The notes: generated by a model not told the origin, from the sequence alone. DNA of 55,183 bases from an uncultured cyanobacterium (GCA_937951315.1 CALFCG010000047.1:1-55183); one strand, 5' to 3'. Counted from the first letter of the stretch, positions 17,853-28,506 are shown. A program made the numbers and translations.

Positions 17853-17878
17853 CTAGCTACCTAATGACGGAAGAGCAG

Positions 17879-19270
17879 TTAAATCATTTCTTCAGGCCGA
17901 ACATAGCGTTCAAATTCCTCGGCAGTGAGAAAGTTCAAAGCAATACAGGTCTCTTGTAAAGTCTTCCCTTCTGCATGGGCTTTTTTAGCAACCTCCGCCG
18001 CTTTGTCATATCCAATGTGAGGCGTCAAAGCCGTCACCAACATCAACGATCGCTCAAGATAGGTTTGAATCTGTCCCTGATTTGCACTGATACCCACCAC
18101 TAAATATTGCGTGAAGGCAGAACAGGCGTCTGACAGCAAACGGACAGAGTGCAAAAGATTATGAATGATCACAGGCTTAAAAACATTGAGTTCTAAATTG
18201 CCTTGACTACCGGCCAAACCAATCGCAGTATCATTCCCCATCACCTGTACACACACCATCGTCATCGCTTCACATTGCGTGGGATTCACTTTCCCCGGCA
18301 TAATCGAGGAGCCTGGTTCATTGGCGGGCAAATTCAGCTCCCCGAGGCCGCAGCGGGGGCCCGAGGCCAGCCAGCGCAAATCATTCGCAATTTTCATCAG
18401 TGAACAGGCCAGCGTCTTCAGAGCACCACTCGCCATCACTAGGGCATCATGGGCGGCAAGGGACGCAAATTTATTGGGCGCCGTGACAAAAGGCAAACCT
18501 GTAAGTTCTGCAATCTGAGCAGCCACCTGCACCGCAAACTGAGGCGGGGAATTCAGTCCTGTTCCCACAGCCGTCCCCCCCAGAGCGAGGGGATATAAAC
18601 CCGGCAAAACAGTGTGGAGCCGGTCTAGGTTGTGGTCAAGCTGGGCCACATAGCCCGAGAACTCTTGCCCCAAGGTAAGGGGAACGGCATCCATTAAATG
18701 GGTACGGCCAATTTTAACAATGTTCTGAAAGGCACCTGACCGCTCAGCCAGTGCCTCACGCAGCTGCATCACCTGGGGAATCAATTGATGGTGCAGGTCT
18801 TCCGCCGCTGCGATGTGCATCGCCGTAGGGAAAGCGTCATTTGAAGATTGGGAGAGATTGACGTGATCATTGGGATGGACAGGTTTTTTACTCCCCAGAA
18901 CGCCCCCCGCTAACTCGATCGCACGATTGGCGATAACCTCATTGGCATTCATATTGGACTGGGTTCCACTCCCCGTTTGCCAAATACGAAGCGGGAACTG
19001 CTGATCATGTTGACCTTGAGCTACCTCAGTTGCCGCCGTAATAATGAATGGAGCGATTTCAGCCGAAAGCTTCCCCAGAGATTGATTCACAATAGCTGCA
19101 GCCTGCTTTGTAACCCCCAAAGCTCGAATCATGCTACAGGGAAGACGATCAGTGCCAATATCGAAATGCTGGAGCGAGCGTTGGGTTTGTGCCCCCCAAT
19201 AGCAATCACACGGTACGGAAATGGCCCCCATACTGTCAGTTTCGAGGCGGGTCTCAACGTGGGGACTCAT
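17879..19270 (-). CDS. fumC: Fumarate hydratase, class II
   Basis: Converts fumarate and L-malate in the TCA cycle; oxygen-stable class II enzyme. The 463-residue protein carries the family signature [15 protein letters not shown], the [17 protein letters not shown] substrate motif and the catalytic-His region [17 protein letters not shown]. Length matches tetrameric FumC. It would act in the cytoplasm. A small doubtful open frame lies directly upstream on the same strand. Confidence 0.97.
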   Translation of the reverse strand: MSPHVETRLETDSMGAISVPCDCYWGAQTQRSLQHFDIGTDRLPCSMIRALGVTKQAAAIVNQSLGKLSAEIAPFIITAATEVAQGQHDQQFPLRIWQTGSGTQSNMNANEVIANRAIELAGGVLGSKKPVHPNDHVNLSQSSNDAFPTAMHIAAAEDLHHQLIPQVMQLREALAERSGAFQNIVKIGRTHLMDAVPLTLGQEFSGYVAQLDHNLDRLHTVLPGLYPLALGGTAVGTGLNSPPQFAVQVAAQIAELTGLPFVTAPNKFASLAAHDALVMASGALKTLACSLMKIANDLRWLASGPRCGLGELNLPANEPGSSIMPGKVNPTQCEAMTMVCVQVMGNDTAIGLAGSQGNLELNVFKPVIIHNLLHSVRLLSDACSAFTQYLVVGISANQGQIQTYLERSLMLVTALTPHIGYDKAAEVAKKAHAEGKTLQETCIALNFLTAEEFERYVRPEEMI

Positions 19271-19289
19271 CGATCATCATCCTGTTGCG

Positions 19290-19499
19290 CTATGGGTCAA
19301 TCCTACAACCCTCAGAGCTTAGATTCAGTACTAAAGGATGCCACGTCTTAGCCCCTGCTTGAGCATGAGCACAACGGGATGACTTACTTGCAACAGAGAA
19401 CCCAAAACAAAGCACAGCAAGCAGTGCTAAAGTCATGTGTCCCGTCCAGCCTGGATGCTGGCGCGGATGCTTACTCCGCACACGGAAAAAACTATTCAT
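19290..19499 (-). CDS. Possible small membrane protein upstream of fumC (uncertain)
   Basis: A 69-codon open frame from ATG 19499 encodes a basic N-terminus (MNSFFRVRSKHPRQ), one hydrophobic helix (LALLAVLCFGFSVA) and a polar tail. Only a weak GAAG lies upstream as a ribosome binding site. I do not recognise the family. It could equally be chance open sequence in the fumC leader, hence the low confidence. Confidence 0.25.
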   Translation of the reverse strand: MNSFFRVRSKHPRQHPGWTGHMTLALLAVLCFGFSVASKSSRCAHAQAGAKTWHPLVLNLSSEGCRIDP

Positions 19500-19547
19500 A
19501 GCTTCAGTTGTGATTGTGAGCACTGATTGCGTTGGTTCTCGAATCAA

Positions 19548-19865
19548 TCAGTGAGCGAGATTGCTGGAGTGATACCGTGAGAGACGGTTCTAAAGCTGGG
19601 GTAGATTCACTGTTGTTTAGAGTATGCCCAACTTCAGTCATTAGAGCACATTTTTATTTTTCGATAGTTTAAGCTATCACTCAATGAGAAGCACCATCGT
19701 TGTGACAAAAATCTGCTTGAGACTTGCATGATTGAGCAGAATCGGCCATTATGTCGGCGATGACTCAGAATCTAGAGAGCTAACGCAATCTATGGCTGCC
19801 TGGAACCAATCGGTAGGGCACCTCAGTCTGATTATCAATGGCCCAGCCATGAACCTTACAGAAGG
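19548..19865. other. 318-base region between fumC side and the amidase gene
   Basis: A divergent promoter region. A near-palindrome around 19663-19678 (GATAGTTTAAGCTATC) could be a regulator site. I see no further gene and no RNA structure that I can name. Confidence 0.35.
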
Positions 19866-20915
19866 ATGCCTGTGAAGATTGCTTGGATAGCTTTAGTTGC
19901 CCTCGGTGTTGTCAGCGGTGCTGATGCTGCTTGGGCCGGTAAGCTAACCTACTGGCGTTTCAATACTCAGCAAAGTCGAGTGGACTTGATCACAGATGCG
20001 GGGACAAAACCAAAGGCTGTTGTCATTCATAATCCCACACGTCTGATTATTGATTTACCGAATACATACATTAGGAAGAAAAAGAGACAGAAGCGGGTGA
20101 GCGAATACGTGAAGGAAGTGCGTGTCGCTCAATTCAGCAAATGGACCACACGCATGGTGGTGGAGCTGGATAAGGATTACTCTCTCCGCGCCGATCAGGT
20201 CAAAGTTCGAGGGATAGCCCCCAATCGTTGGTACGTTCAACTGCCAAAGTTCTTGGCCATTCGAGATCTCAATCGTAGGGCTTTAATTACAAAAACGGTC
20301 ACAGTGCCGCAGCCCAAACTACCACAACCAACCGGCTCTGCAGGGGGCTCTTCAGCTCCGATTGCAGTCAAACCAGGGGCCAAGATTGTCTTAATTGATC
20401 CCGGTCATGGGGGACGTGATCCCGGTGCAGTGGGTCGCGGAGGGTTACAGGAAAAGCGGGTGGTGCTCCCCGTTTCTTTGCGGGTGGTAGAAGAGCTACG
20501 GCGACGGGGCGTTAATGCCCAGCTCACCCGCAGTTCCGATCAGACAGTTGATTTAGCCCCCCGCGTACGCAAGGCAGAGGGACTCAAGGCCGATATTTTT
20601 GTGAGTATTCACGCCAATGCGATTAGCTTAAGCCGCCCGGAAATCAATGGTCTAGAAACGTTTTACTACCGAACAGGAACCAGATTAGCCCGTAATATCC
20701 ATAGCAGTATTCTGCGATCGGTAAATGTCAAAGATCGCAGAATTCGCCAGGCTCGCTTCTATGTCCTCCGCAAAACATCTATGCCGGCTGTTTTGGTAGA
20801 GCTAGGGTATGTGACGGGCAGCACCGACGCACCGCGTCTGGCTACGAAAACCCATCAGGATCAATTGGCCGTTGCGATCGCGAACGGCATCGTCAGCTAC
20901 ATTCAAGGCAAATAG
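19866..20915 (+). CDS. N-acetylmuramoyl-L-alanine amidase with AMIN domain
   Basis: Cleaves the amide bond between muramic acid and the peptide, needed for daughter-cell separation. The 349-residue protein has a signal peptide (residues about 1-24, AWIALVALGVVSGADAAWA), an AMIN localisation domain (25-130) and an Amidase_3 domain (172-348). The zinc and catalytic residues are visible: His181 (DPGHGG), Glu196 (GLQEKR), His249 (VSIHANA) and Glu312 (VELGY). It is exported to the periplasm. Convergent with smpB, with only 7 bases between the stops. In cyanobacteria AmiC homologues are also used for septal junctions in filaments, but a unicellular role is equally possible. Confidence 0.94.
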   Translation: MPVKIAWIALVALGVVSGADAAWAGKLTYWRFNTQQSRVDLITDAGTKPKAVVIHNPTRLIIDLPNTYIRKKKRQKRVSEYVKEVRVAQFSKWTTRMVVELDKDYSLRADQVKVRGIAPNRWYVQLPKFLAIRDLNRRALITKTVTVPQPKLPQPTGSAGGSSAPIAVKPGAKIVLIDPGHGGRDPGAVGRGGLQEKRVVLPVSLRVVEELRRRGVNAQLTRSSDQTVDLAPRVRKAEGLKADIFVSIHANAISLSRPEINGLETFYYRTGTRLARNIHSSILRSVNVKDRRIRQARFYVLRKTSMPAVLVELGYVTGSTDAPRLATKTHQDQLAVAIANGIVSYIQGK

Positions 20916-20922
20916 CAATGCC

Positions 20923-21387
20923 CTAATAGTCAGCTCGCTTCATCGCCCGTTGCATATCACGCTTATCCTGACGCTCCTTCACAGCTTCCCGCTTATCGTG
21001 CAGCTTTTTACCACGAGCCAGAGCAATTTCCACCTTCATCCAGCCCCGCTTGACATAGAGCTTCGTCGGAACGAGGGTCAAACCCTTCTGCTCAGTTTTG
21101 CCGATCAACCGACTAATCTCTTTTTTGTGCAGCAGAAGCCGACGTTTGCGTCGAGGCTCATGATTAAAAGCCTGCCCCACATTACTCAGTGGCGAAATAT
21201 GCACATTCATAAGCCAAGCTTCCCCCTTCCAAATACTGGCAAAGCCATCTCGAAGATTCACCCGGCCCGCCCGAATAGACTTCACTTCCGTCCCTGTCAG
21301 CTCGATCCCCGCCTCAAAGGTCTCCATTATTTCGTACAGAAAACGGGCTTGACGGTTATCGCTAATTAATTTGAAAGATTCACTCAT
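20923..21387 (-). CDS. smpB: SsrA-binding protein SmpB
   Basis: Binds tmRNA for trans-translation rescue of stalled ribosomes. The 154-residue sequence shows KLISDNRQARFLYEI, FEAGIELTGTEVKSIRAG, KGEAWLMNVHISP and KRRLLLHKKEI, and ends with the conserved basic C-terminal tail (HDKREAVKERQDKRDMQRAMK). Length is standard. The tmRNA gene itself is not in this window. Confidence 0.97.
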   Translation of the reverse strand: MSESFKLISDNRQARFLYEIMETFEAGIELTGTEVKSIRAGRVNLRDGFASIWKGEAWLMNVHISPLSNVGQAFNHEPRRKRRLLLHKKEISRLIGKTEQKGLTLVPTKLYVKRGWMKVEIALARGKKLHDKREAVKERQDKRDMQRAMKRADY

Positions 21388-21498
21388 ATCTCTACTTTAA
21401 CGCGGCCTAAGCTGCAATGACCTCAGGCTCTAAACCCAAGGATAAACGCTGGTAGCATAGAGACAGAACGTAATAGCACTACTAACGAAAAGGTCCCT

Positions 21499-21819
21499 AT
21501 GGCTTCAGCAGTAATTAAATTCTCCTCCGAAGACTGTGGCATTTGCCACAAAATGTCCTTCTTCGACCAGAAAGTCACCGAAGAGCTAGGACTAGAATTT
21601 GTTGACGTCAAAATGCAAGATACTGAAACCTACCGGAAGTACCGCAAGATTTTGCTCTCCCAATATCCTGACAAAGCAGAGATGGGTTGGCCCACCTATC
21701 TCGTTTGCAACTCGCCCAACGCAGACTTTGAAGTTTTAGGCGAAGTGAAAGGCGGCCACCCCAAGGGAGAATTCAGGAGCCGATTGAAGGCCATTCTTGG
21801 CGAGGGTGATCAGTCATAG
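21499..21819 (+). CDS. Thioredoxin-family protein with CGIC active site
   Basis: A 106-residue small thiol-disulfide protein. The N-terminus VIKFSSEDCGICHKMSFFD carries the redox pair Cys13-Cys16 in a CGIC motif right after the first beta strand, and a cis-proline-type segment GWPTYLV comes later. The GI dipeptide differs from thioredoxin's GP and should shift the redox potential. The motif is of the kind seen in a conserved cyanobacterial group; the partner is unknown. The stop is 12 bases before the next gene, which may be co-transcribed. Confidence 0.85.
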   Translation: MASAVIKFSSEDCGICHKMSFFDQKVTEELGLEFVDVKMQDTETYRKYRKILLSQYPDKAEMGWPTYLVCNSPNADFEVLGEVKGGHPKGEFRSRLKAILGEGDQS

Positions 21820-21831
21820 ATCAACGGAACC

Positions 21832-23289
21832 ATGCCATCAACCACCAGACTCCATTCTTCAAGAATCCGCCCGAGGAATCGCTTCATCAGAGTGTTGGTG
21901 AGAGTGATGGCAATAGTAGCCACAATTGATCTAGGCATTGTTATTTTTGACTATACCTATATCTCGACACGTGATATCTACTTATCCCGACTGCCCTGGA
22001 TCGCACAGCAATACGATCCCATTAAAGGCATCGAACCCTACCGAGATACAGACCAATATTTAGACCTAGTAGAAAGTCTCAAGGAGGCAGGACCACAGCC
22101 AACGGCACAACGGGCTCAAATCTTAGCAAACTTGCGCGATCGCAGCCTTGAGATGATTGTGGAAAATCCATTTGAGGGTGCCAACAAAACAGGTACCCTA
22201 GAAAAAATCAAAAATCGCATGCGGAAACATCTGCCCAATGAAGAAGATTCCGCAAAACAATCCTTTCAAGAGTTTTGGGCATCTGAGCGGCTAACACCCC
22301 AAAATTGGCAAGAAGAACTGACGTTTTTTGAGCAGGACATTGCCCCTCTCATCGCCAGCAACTACTTTCGCCCCATTGCAGAGAATAATCTGCCTATCGA
22401 TTACTTTTGGCCGCGCATTGATATTCTTTTCACTATTATCTTTGGCATAGACCTCCTGTTCCGCACTCTCAGCCTGAGCCGTCGTCCCGATATGACCTGG
22501 CGAGACGCAGTACTGTGGCGATGGTACGACATACTGCTCTTACTCCCCTTTTGGCGGCTCCTACGTGTGATCCCCGTTGCCCTCAGGCTGCATCAGGCTC
22601 GCCTCATTGATCTGAGCAGGGCGCAAGTTTTAATGAACCGTTTCCTGGCGGAGAATATTGCCAGTGAAGTCACTGAACTAGCCATTATTCAAGCCTTTAC
22701 CGTCGCGCAGACTTCAATTAAGCAGGGAGCATTGCGAGAGTGGTTGTCGGCATCGGCCCAACCCACCGTCCAGATTAATGATGTCAATGAAATTGATGAG
22801 CTCATTCATCAAGTCCTTACTCTCACTGTTCGTAGGGTCTTACCAACCATTCAACCTGATTTAGAAGCTTTGTTGCGTCATACGATCACAGAAGCTTTAG
22901 CAGGCATCCCAATCTATAGAGAAATGCAAAGACTACCGGGCGTTGGGCAACTCCCCCATGATATTGCCCGTGAAATTGTTCACCAAGTGACCCAGGCAGC
23001 CTACGGAGGCTTGAGTCAAGCCATAGAGGATCAAAAAGGACGTGCACTGACGAGCCACCTAACAGAACAGTTCACCACATCCCTACGGGAAGAACTACAA
23101 GATCGCAAAACCTTAATGAACGTTCAGTCATTGCTCTCTGATCTCCTCGAGGAGACAAAACTAACCATCGTCCAGCGATTAGAGTCAGAGGATATTGACC
23201 AAACGATCACGCAGGTTCAACAGCTGCGACAAGATAGTTCAGCGAGGAATAAACAACCCACAGTTGAAATCATCCCCCCATCCAAATAG
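21832..23289 (+). CDS. Cyanobacterial membrane protein with a voltage-sensor-like segment
   Basis: A 485-residue protein of unknown function. Membrane segments: about residues 22-42 (VLVRVMAIVATIDLGIVIFD), 193-213 (IDILFTIIFGIDLLFRTL) and 232-254 (WYDILLLLPFWRLLRVIPVALRL). The last is followed by RLHQARLIDL, so Arg residues recur every few positions, as in S4 helices of voltage-sensor domains. No pore or selectivity filter is seen. The second half (260-485) is mostly helical and soluble, likely coiled. It follows the thioredoxin-like gene by 12 bases. I would call it a conserved hypothetical. Confidence 0.75.
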   Translation: MPSTTRLHSSRIRPRNRFIRVLVRVMAIVATIDLGIVIFDYTYISTRDIYLSRLPWIAQQYDPIKGIEPYRDTDQYLDLVESLKEAGPQPTAQRAQILANLRDRSLEMIVENPFEGANKTGTLEKIKNRMRKHLPNEEDSAKQSFQEFWASERLTPQNWQEELTFFEQDIAPLIASNYFRPIAENNLPIDYFWPRIDILFTIIFGIDLLFRTLSLSRRPDMTWRDAVLWRWYDILLLLPFWRLLRVIPVALRLHQARLIDLSRAQVLMNRFLAENIASEVTELAIIQAFTVAQTSIKQGALREWLSASAQPTVQINDVNEIDELIHQVLTLTVRRVLPTIQPDLEALLRHTITEALAGIPIYREMQRLPGVGQLPHDIAREIVHQVTQAAYGGLSQAIEDQKGRALTSHLTEQFTTSLREELQDRKTLMNVQSLLSDLLEETKLTIVQRLESEDIDQTITQVQQLRQDSSARNKQPTVEIIPPSK

Positions 23290-23366
23290 AACAAACCCTG
23301 GCAAATATTTGTCCCAGGCCAAGTAAAGTACAGATTTGTAGCAGCCTGCGCTAAACTGAGAGGCGT

Positions 23367-23447
23367 TAGAAATATACACCAGTGTATTTCTATCTCAAGT
23401 CTCGCCAGAATAAAGCGTGAGAAGTGGGTTCCAGCCCGCTTTTTTTA
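23367..23447 (+). promoter_or_regulatory. Structured leader with intrinsic terminator upstream of rimP
   Basis: An imperfect hairpin around 23367-23393 (TAGAAATA...TACACCAGTGTA...TTTCTA) is followed by a GC-rich stem, AAGTGGG and CCCGCTT (23422-23428 with 23435-23441, six-base loop), then seven Ts to about 23447. The second element looks like a true intrinsic terminator 24 bases before the rimP start, as expected for a transcription attenuator of the rimP-nusA-infB operon. It could alternatively terminate the upstream gene. Confidence 0.55.
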
Positions 23448-23470
23448 TTGACTGCTGATTATCAAGTTTA

Positions 23471-23932
23471 ATGAGCCATCCAGTTATTCCTCAAGTGCTG
23501 GCCCTCGCAAAGCCAGTGGCACACGACCTAGGATTAGAGATTGTAGATGCTGTGTATCACACGCATCAGCAACCCCCTACCTTGAGGGTAGACGTTCGCA
23601 GCCACCAAGGCGAGACCAACCTCGAGGATTGTGAGCGCATGAGTCGCTCATTAGACACGGTCCTAGATGATGCCAATGTCATACCTGAAGCCTACGTCTT
23701 AGAAATTTCCAGCCCTGGCGTCTCAGAATTCTTGACCCAAGACCGAGACTTTATCGCCTTTCGGAGTTTCCCCGTGACGGTCAGAACACAGGAACCCTTC
23801 AAAGGACATCAAGTCTGGGTCGGAACATTAACCAATCGAGATCAGGAGTGGGTACACCTTAATCAGAAAGGACGCTCTATATCTATTCCTCGCTCGCTTG
23901 TTCTTGAGGTGCAACTACAGGACCCTCCATAA
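23471..23932 (+). CDS. rimP: Ribosome maturation factor RimP
   Basis: Needed for maturation of the 30S ribosomal subunit. The 153-residue protein shows the RimP pattern: an N-terminal alpha/beta domain with LGLEIVDAVYH, LRVDVRS, the LEDCERMSRSLDTVLD helix and EAYVLEISSPGVSEFL, then a C-terminal SH3-like barrel (about 90-150) with FKGHQVWVGTL. Operon order rimP-nusA-infB is normal. It is preceded by a probable attenuator. Confidence 0.95.
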   Translation: MSHPVIPQVLALAKPVAHDLGLEIVDAVYHTHQQPPTLRVDVRSHQGETNLEDCERMSRSLDTVLDDANVIPEAYVLEISSPGVSEFLTQDRDFIAFRSFPVTVRTQEPFKGHQVWVGTLTNRDQEWVHLNQKGRSISIPRSLVLEVQLQDPP

Positions 23933-24021
23933 ATCCATAAACATTTACGCCCAGGGCTCACAACACAAAGCCCACACCACATCAACAGCCCAAAATCCTT
24001 TTACTCGAACGGAGATAGCCT

Positions 24022-25350
24022 ATGTCAATGGTTCAACTGCCTGGTTTAGCAGAAATGATTAATACCATCAGTCGTGAGCGAAATCTCCCCAAACATGCTG
24101 TAGAAGCTGCACTACAGGAGGCATTACTCAAAGGCTATGAGCGTTATCGACGTACACTCCTTCTCGACAGCTTCATGCAGTTTGAAGAGGGATACTTTGA
24201 TAATTTCGATGTGGAACTCGACATTGAGGAAGAAGGGTTTTTAGTCTTAGCAACCAAAACAATTATTGCCGAGGTCGAGAACCCCGACCATCAGATTGCC
24301 CTAGCAGAAGTATTAGAAGTAGCCCCAGAAGCTCAAGCAGGTGATACTGTCGTCCTGGATGTCACACCGGACCAAGGCGACTTTGGCAGAATGGCCGCAA
24401 TTCAAACCAAGCAAGTTTTGTCGCAAAAGCTGCGTGATCAACAACGCAAGCTGATTCAAGAAGAGTTTCAAGACTTAGAGAAAACAGTCCTGCAAGCACG
24501 AGTACTCCGCTTTGAAAGGCGATCAGTCATCACGGCGATTACTAGCGGCTTTGGGCAACCAGAAGTCGAAGCAGAACTCTCCAAACGAGAGCAGTTGCCC
24601 AACGATAACTATCGGGCGAATGCAACCTTTAAAGTCTTTCTCAAGCGCGTTGCCGATGGTCCTCAGCGAGGACCTCAACTGGTCGTTTCCAGGGCTGATG
24701 CAGGTTTAGTCGTCTATCTCTTTGCCAATGAAGTCCCCGAAATAGAAGACGAAGTCGTTCGCATTGTTGCGGTGGCACGTGAAGCTAACCCCCCTTCGCG
24801 TCAGGTGGGGCCTAGAACCAAAATTGCGGTGGATACCTTAGAACGAGATGTCGATCCGGTTGGAGCATGTATCGGTGCGCGCGGCTCCCGAATTCAAGCT
24901 GTTGTCAATGAACTACGAGGGGAGAAGATTGACGTCATACGGTGGTCTCCTGATCCTGCCACTTACATTTCTAACGCCCTTAGTCCGGCTCGGGTCGACG
25001 CTGTTGTATTAGCCAATACTGAAGATCGTCAAGCCCATGTCTTGGTCGCGGAAGACCAGCTCAGTTTAGCAATCGGGAAAGAAGGACAAAACGTTAGATT
25101 AGCTGCTCGTTTAACGGGTTGGAAAATCGATATTAAAGACAGTGCAAAATATGAAATTGATGCAGAATTCGCGGTGGCTGATGATGCTCCTACAACCGAG
25201 GAAGAACTTGAACCAGAAATTCCAACAGAAGTAGAAAGTGAGTTGGAGGAGTCCCCAGCGATGTCAGAAGCGGAAGAACCCGTTGAGGAGATTGATGAAT
25301 CTGATGAATCTGTTGAGGAAATCGAGGAACCCGTTGGAGATGAAGGATGA
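24022..25350 (+). CDS. nusA: Transcription termination/antitermination protein NusA
   Basis: RNA-polymerase-binding factor for pausing and termination. The 442-residue sequence has an N-terminal domain (1-130), an S1 domain (135-210), two KH domains (GACIGARGSRIQAVVNELRGEKIDVI and LAIGKEGQNVRLAARLTGWKIDI near 290-380) and an acidic, repeat-rich tail (about 390-442, EEPVEEIDESDE...). The tail has no AR repeats like those of E. coli, typical for cyanobacteria. An ACGGAGAT ribosome binding site precedes the ATG. Located 90 bases after rimP and 179 bases before infB, with no ylxR in between. Confidence 0.96.
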   Translation: MSMVQLPGLAEMINTISRERNLPKHAVEAALQEALLKGYERYRRTLLLDSFMQFEEGYFDNFDVELDIEEEGFLVLATKTIIAEVENPDHQIALAEVLEVAPEAQAGDTVVLDVTPDQGDFGRMAAIQTKQVLSQKLRDQQRKLIQEEFQDLEKTVLQARVLRFERRSVITAITSGFGQPEVEAELSKREQLPNDNYRANATFKVFLKRVADGPQRGPQLVVSRADAGLVVYLFANEVPEIEDEVVRIVAVAREANPPSRQVGPRTKIAVDTLERDVDPVGACIGARGSRIQAVVNELRGEKIDVIRWSPDPATYISNALSPARVDAVVLANTEDRQAHVLVAEDQLSLAIGKEGQNVRLAARLTGWKIDIKDSAKYEIDAEFAVADDAPTTEEELEPEIPTEVESELEESPAMSEAEEPVEEIDESDESVEEIEEPVGDEG

Positions 25351-25529
25351 CGTTGGGCTATGTTAGAGCTAGACGTTAACAGAGACACAAATAGTTGATA
25401 ATGATCTAGGGCTAACCTAAATCAGAATTCATCGGTATTTCTGTTGAACCACCCATAACGATCCGTTATCCCACGAAAAGTAACAGGTGGCACTATGTAG
25501 AATCAATTACAAGGCAAGAGGGCAAGTGG

Positions 25530-28442
25530 ATGAGTACTCATAAAGTTAGGATTTACGAGCTGTCGCGGGAATTAAATTTGGATAATAAAGATATTCTGGC
25601 CGTATGTGACCAGTTAGATATTGCAGTCAAAAATCATAGCAGCACAATTACAGAATCTGAAGCTGAAAAAATTCGCGCAAAAGCGGTTTCTAGTCCTCCT
25701 TCTGCGGTAAAGCCTAAGCGCCCTACTCCTCCGCCTAAGGCAAATGCAGGCCCTCGAAAGCCAGCTTCTCCCCCAAGACCCATGAAAAAAGATCGGCCCA
25801 GGAAGCAGCAAATCTTAGAAATACGCAAACGTTCATCAGACGCTGAGTCGCCTGTCAGCTCAGCGTCTCCAGCCACAGTAGTATCACAGCAAGATGCATC
25901 AGTAGCGAAGGCACCTACACCTAAGCCCGTAAGGCCACAAGTTTCCCCACCGATAAAACCCAAGTCTCCCGCCAGTCGGACAGCAGAAACTTCCCCAGCT
26001 GCCAGTGAGCCAAAAGCCGACCCCTCCCCTCCACCCATTTATGCTAAGCCTGCGCCACAACTCCTGCGTAAGCCTGCGGTAAAGAGCCCTGCAGCCCCCT
26101 CTAGATCTGTGGATTCATCTCCACCAGAACGTCCGACTCCAGCGGCGCCGAAGCCGCCAACGCTGATGAGTCAACCCAGACGGCCACAGAAACCAGCCCC
26201 TATCTCCGCAAAAACAACCGATGCTGGCTCAGAGACATCAGAACCAGACACAGGTGGAATGCCCATCGATTCCTCGATTGCAGTTTTAGAGCCTAAGCCT
26301 ATTCCAAGGCTAGTGAACCGTCATAAGCGACCTAAATCTAAGGTTGATGATGATGATCTCCTTGAAGAAAAGCTGGGCAAAGCATCCAAAGCGACGAAGC
26401 AAAAGCGGCGGGCTCAACAGCCGGTTGATGATGACGATGAGGATCTCCTAACCAACGATGATGGTACCCAAGCCGTTGTTGATGTAAGCCGTTCTCTAGT
26501 CCGTCCTCCAAAACCCAAATCAGGCGCGGCTAAACAGTCTCGGCCCATGGTGACAGCGACCCGCAACAACAACAAAAAGGGCCGTCGTCGCGGAAGCCGC
26601 AACCGTGATCGTCAGCAACAACAACAGCAACAGGCCATTGAAGAACGGCCAACATTGCTGACCCTGACAACCGATCTAACGGTGCAAGAGTTGGCTTTAG
26701 AATTGAAGCTGCCTGAGACAGAAGTCATTAAAACGCTATTTATCAAGGGGATTGCAGCTAACATCAACCAAACCCTTGATGTCGAGACAGCTGAGATGGT
26801 GGCTCAGGAGCTAGGTTACGAAGTCGAGACTGTTGCTGAAGAGTCAATGGCTCGCAAGATAACTGAAATGCTTGATGTCGAAGATTTAGAGAATCTTCAA
26901 CGGCGCCCCCCTGTGGTCACAATTATGGGCCACGTCGATCATGGTAAAACCACGCTTCTAGACTCAATTAGAGAGACCAAGGTAGCTCAAGGTGAGGCTG
27001 GTGGGATTACTCAACACATTGGTGCTTACCATGTGGACCTTCCCCACAATGACGAGGTGCAGCAGGTCGTCTTTTTAGATACTCCCGGTCACGAAGCCTT
27101 CACAGCAATGCGAGCCCGTGGAACACGAGTTACGGATATTGCCATTCTTGTTGTAGCTGCCGATGACGGCGTTAGGCCACAAACGGTCGAAGCAATCAGT
27201 CACGCACGGGCAGCCAAAGTCCCTATTATCGTGGCCATTAATAAAATCGACAAAGAAGGTGCACAGCTTGATCGTGTCCGTCAGGAGCTAACCGAATATG
27301 AATTAGTTGCTGAGGACTGGGGTGGCGATACCATTATGGTCCCAGTTAGTGCCCTCAAAGGCGAGAATCTAGATTCTCTTTTGGAAATGATTCTCCTCGT
27401 AGCCGAAGTTGAGGATCTACATGCCAACCCCAATCGCCCAGCGAAGGGAACCGTCATTGAAGCCCACTTAGATAAGGCTCGTGGTCCTGTGGCTAGCTTC
27501 TTAATTCAAAATGGAACGCTAAAAGTCGGGGATACCCTCGTCGCAGGCTCTGTTTTAGGAAAAGTTAGAGCCATGATTGATGATCGAGGAGAGCGCGTTA
27601 AACAGGCTGGGCCTTCCTTCGCCGTTGAAGTGCTAGGTCTCAGCGATGTTCCAGCTGCTGGAGACGAGTTTGAAGTCTTTGGAGATGATAAATCAGCACG
27701 TTCAGTCGCCAATGACCGTTCAGATCAGCAACGACAAACTCGATTGCAGCAGGCCATGGCCTCTCGCCGAGTTTCTTTGAATGCTTTCTCGGATCAAGCT
27801 AGGGAGGGAGAACTCAAGGAACTCAATCTCATCTTGAAGGCTGATGTTCAAGGCTCTGTGGAAGCAATTCTTGGTTCTCTCGGCCAGCTCCCCCAAGATG
27901 AAGTTCAGGTTAGGGTCTTGCTCTCTGCGCCTGGCGAAATCAGTGAAACTGACGTAGATCTAGCTGCAGCCAGTAGTGCCGTAATTATTGGTTTTAACAC
28001 CAGTCTAGCCACGGGTGCTCGTCAAGCCGCAGATAAAGCCGGTGTCGATATCCGCGAATACTCAATTATCTATAACTTGCTTGAAGATATTGAGGGCGCG
28101 ATGGAAGGCTTGCTAGAACCAGAGCTAGTAGAAGAGCCATTGGGCCAGATAGAGGTTCGTGCTGTCTTTCCTGCTGGACGTGGTGCTGTTGCGGGCTGCT
28201 ACGTGCAATCAGGTAAGTTAGTTCGAAATTGTCGCATCAGAGTCCATCGCAATGATGAAGTCGTTCATGAAGGCATCCTAGATTCACTCAAACGCATGAA
28301 GGAAGATGCACGTGAGGTCAATGCAGGTTATGAATGTGGCGTGGGCTTAGATGGCTTTAAAGACTGGAAGGAGGGAGATGCCATCGAGTCTTTTCAGTTG
28401 GTCACGAAACGCCGTACGCTATCTACAAGCTCTAGCTCATAG
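25530..28442 (+). CDS. infB: Translation initiation factor IF-2
   Basis: GTPase that delivers initiator tRNA to the 30S subunit. At 970 residues it has an IF2_N helix (1-55), a long Pro/Ala/Lys-rich linker (56-360) with acidic clusters (DDDDEDLL) and a seven-glutamine run near 364-370, a second IF2_N (about 375-440), and the G domain with [19 protein letters not shown] and NKID, followed by the EF-Tu-like domain II, the IF-2 domain III and C-terminal domain IV ([14 protein letters not shown] onward). The N-terminal length is typical for cyanobacteria. An AGAGGG site precedes ATG 25530. Confidence 0.97.
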   Translation: MSTHKVRIYELSRELNLDNKDILAVCDQLDIAVKNHSSTITESEAEKIRAKAVSSPPSAVKPKRPTPPPKANAGPRKPASPPRPMKKDRPRKQQILEIRKRSSDAESPVSSASPATVVSQQDASVAKAPTPKPVRPQVSPPIKPKSPASRTAETSPAASEPKADPSPPPIYAKPAPQLLRKPAVKSPAAPSRSVDSSPPERPTPAAPKPPTLMSQPRRPQKPAPISAKTTDAGSETSEPDTGGMPIDSSIAVLEPKPIPRLVNRHKRPKSKVDDDDLLEEKLGKASKATKQKRRAQQPVDDDDEDLLTNDDGTQAVVDVSRSLVRPPKPKSGAAKQSRPMVTATRNNNKKGRRRGSRNRDRQQQQQQQAIEERPTLLTLTTDLTVQELALELKLPETEVIKTLFIKGIAANINQTLDVETAEMVAQELGYEVETVAEESMARKITEMLDVEDLENLQRRPPVVTIMGHVDHGKTTLLDSIRETKVAQGEAGGITQHIGAYHVDLPHNDEVQQVVFLDTPGHEAFTAMRARGTRVTDIAILVVAADDGVRPQTVEAISHARAAKVPIIVAINKIDKEGAQLDRVRQELTEYELVAEDWGGDTIMVPVSALKGENLDSLLEMILLVAEVEDLHANPNRPAKGTVIEAHLDKARGPVASFLIQNGTLKVGDTLVAGSVLGKVRAMIDDRGERVKQAGPSFAVEVLGLSDVPAAGDEFEVFGDDKSARSVANDRSDQQRQTRLQQAMASRRVSLNAFSDQAREGELKELNLILKADVQGSVEAILGSLGQLPQDEVQVRVLLSAPGEISETDVDLAAASSAVIIGFNTSLATGARQAADKAGVDIREYSIIYNLLEDIEGAMEGLLEPELVEEPLGQIEVRAVFPAGRGAVAGCYVQSGKLVRNCRIRVHRNDEVVHEGILDSLKRMKEDAREVNAGYECGVGLDGFKDWKEGDAIESFQLVTKRRTLSTSSSS

Positions 28443-28506
28443 AAACACAACGAGTTTTTCTGAGCATTTGATGTGATGAAAATCTGTAGTCTTGGTAACT
28501 GTTTAT

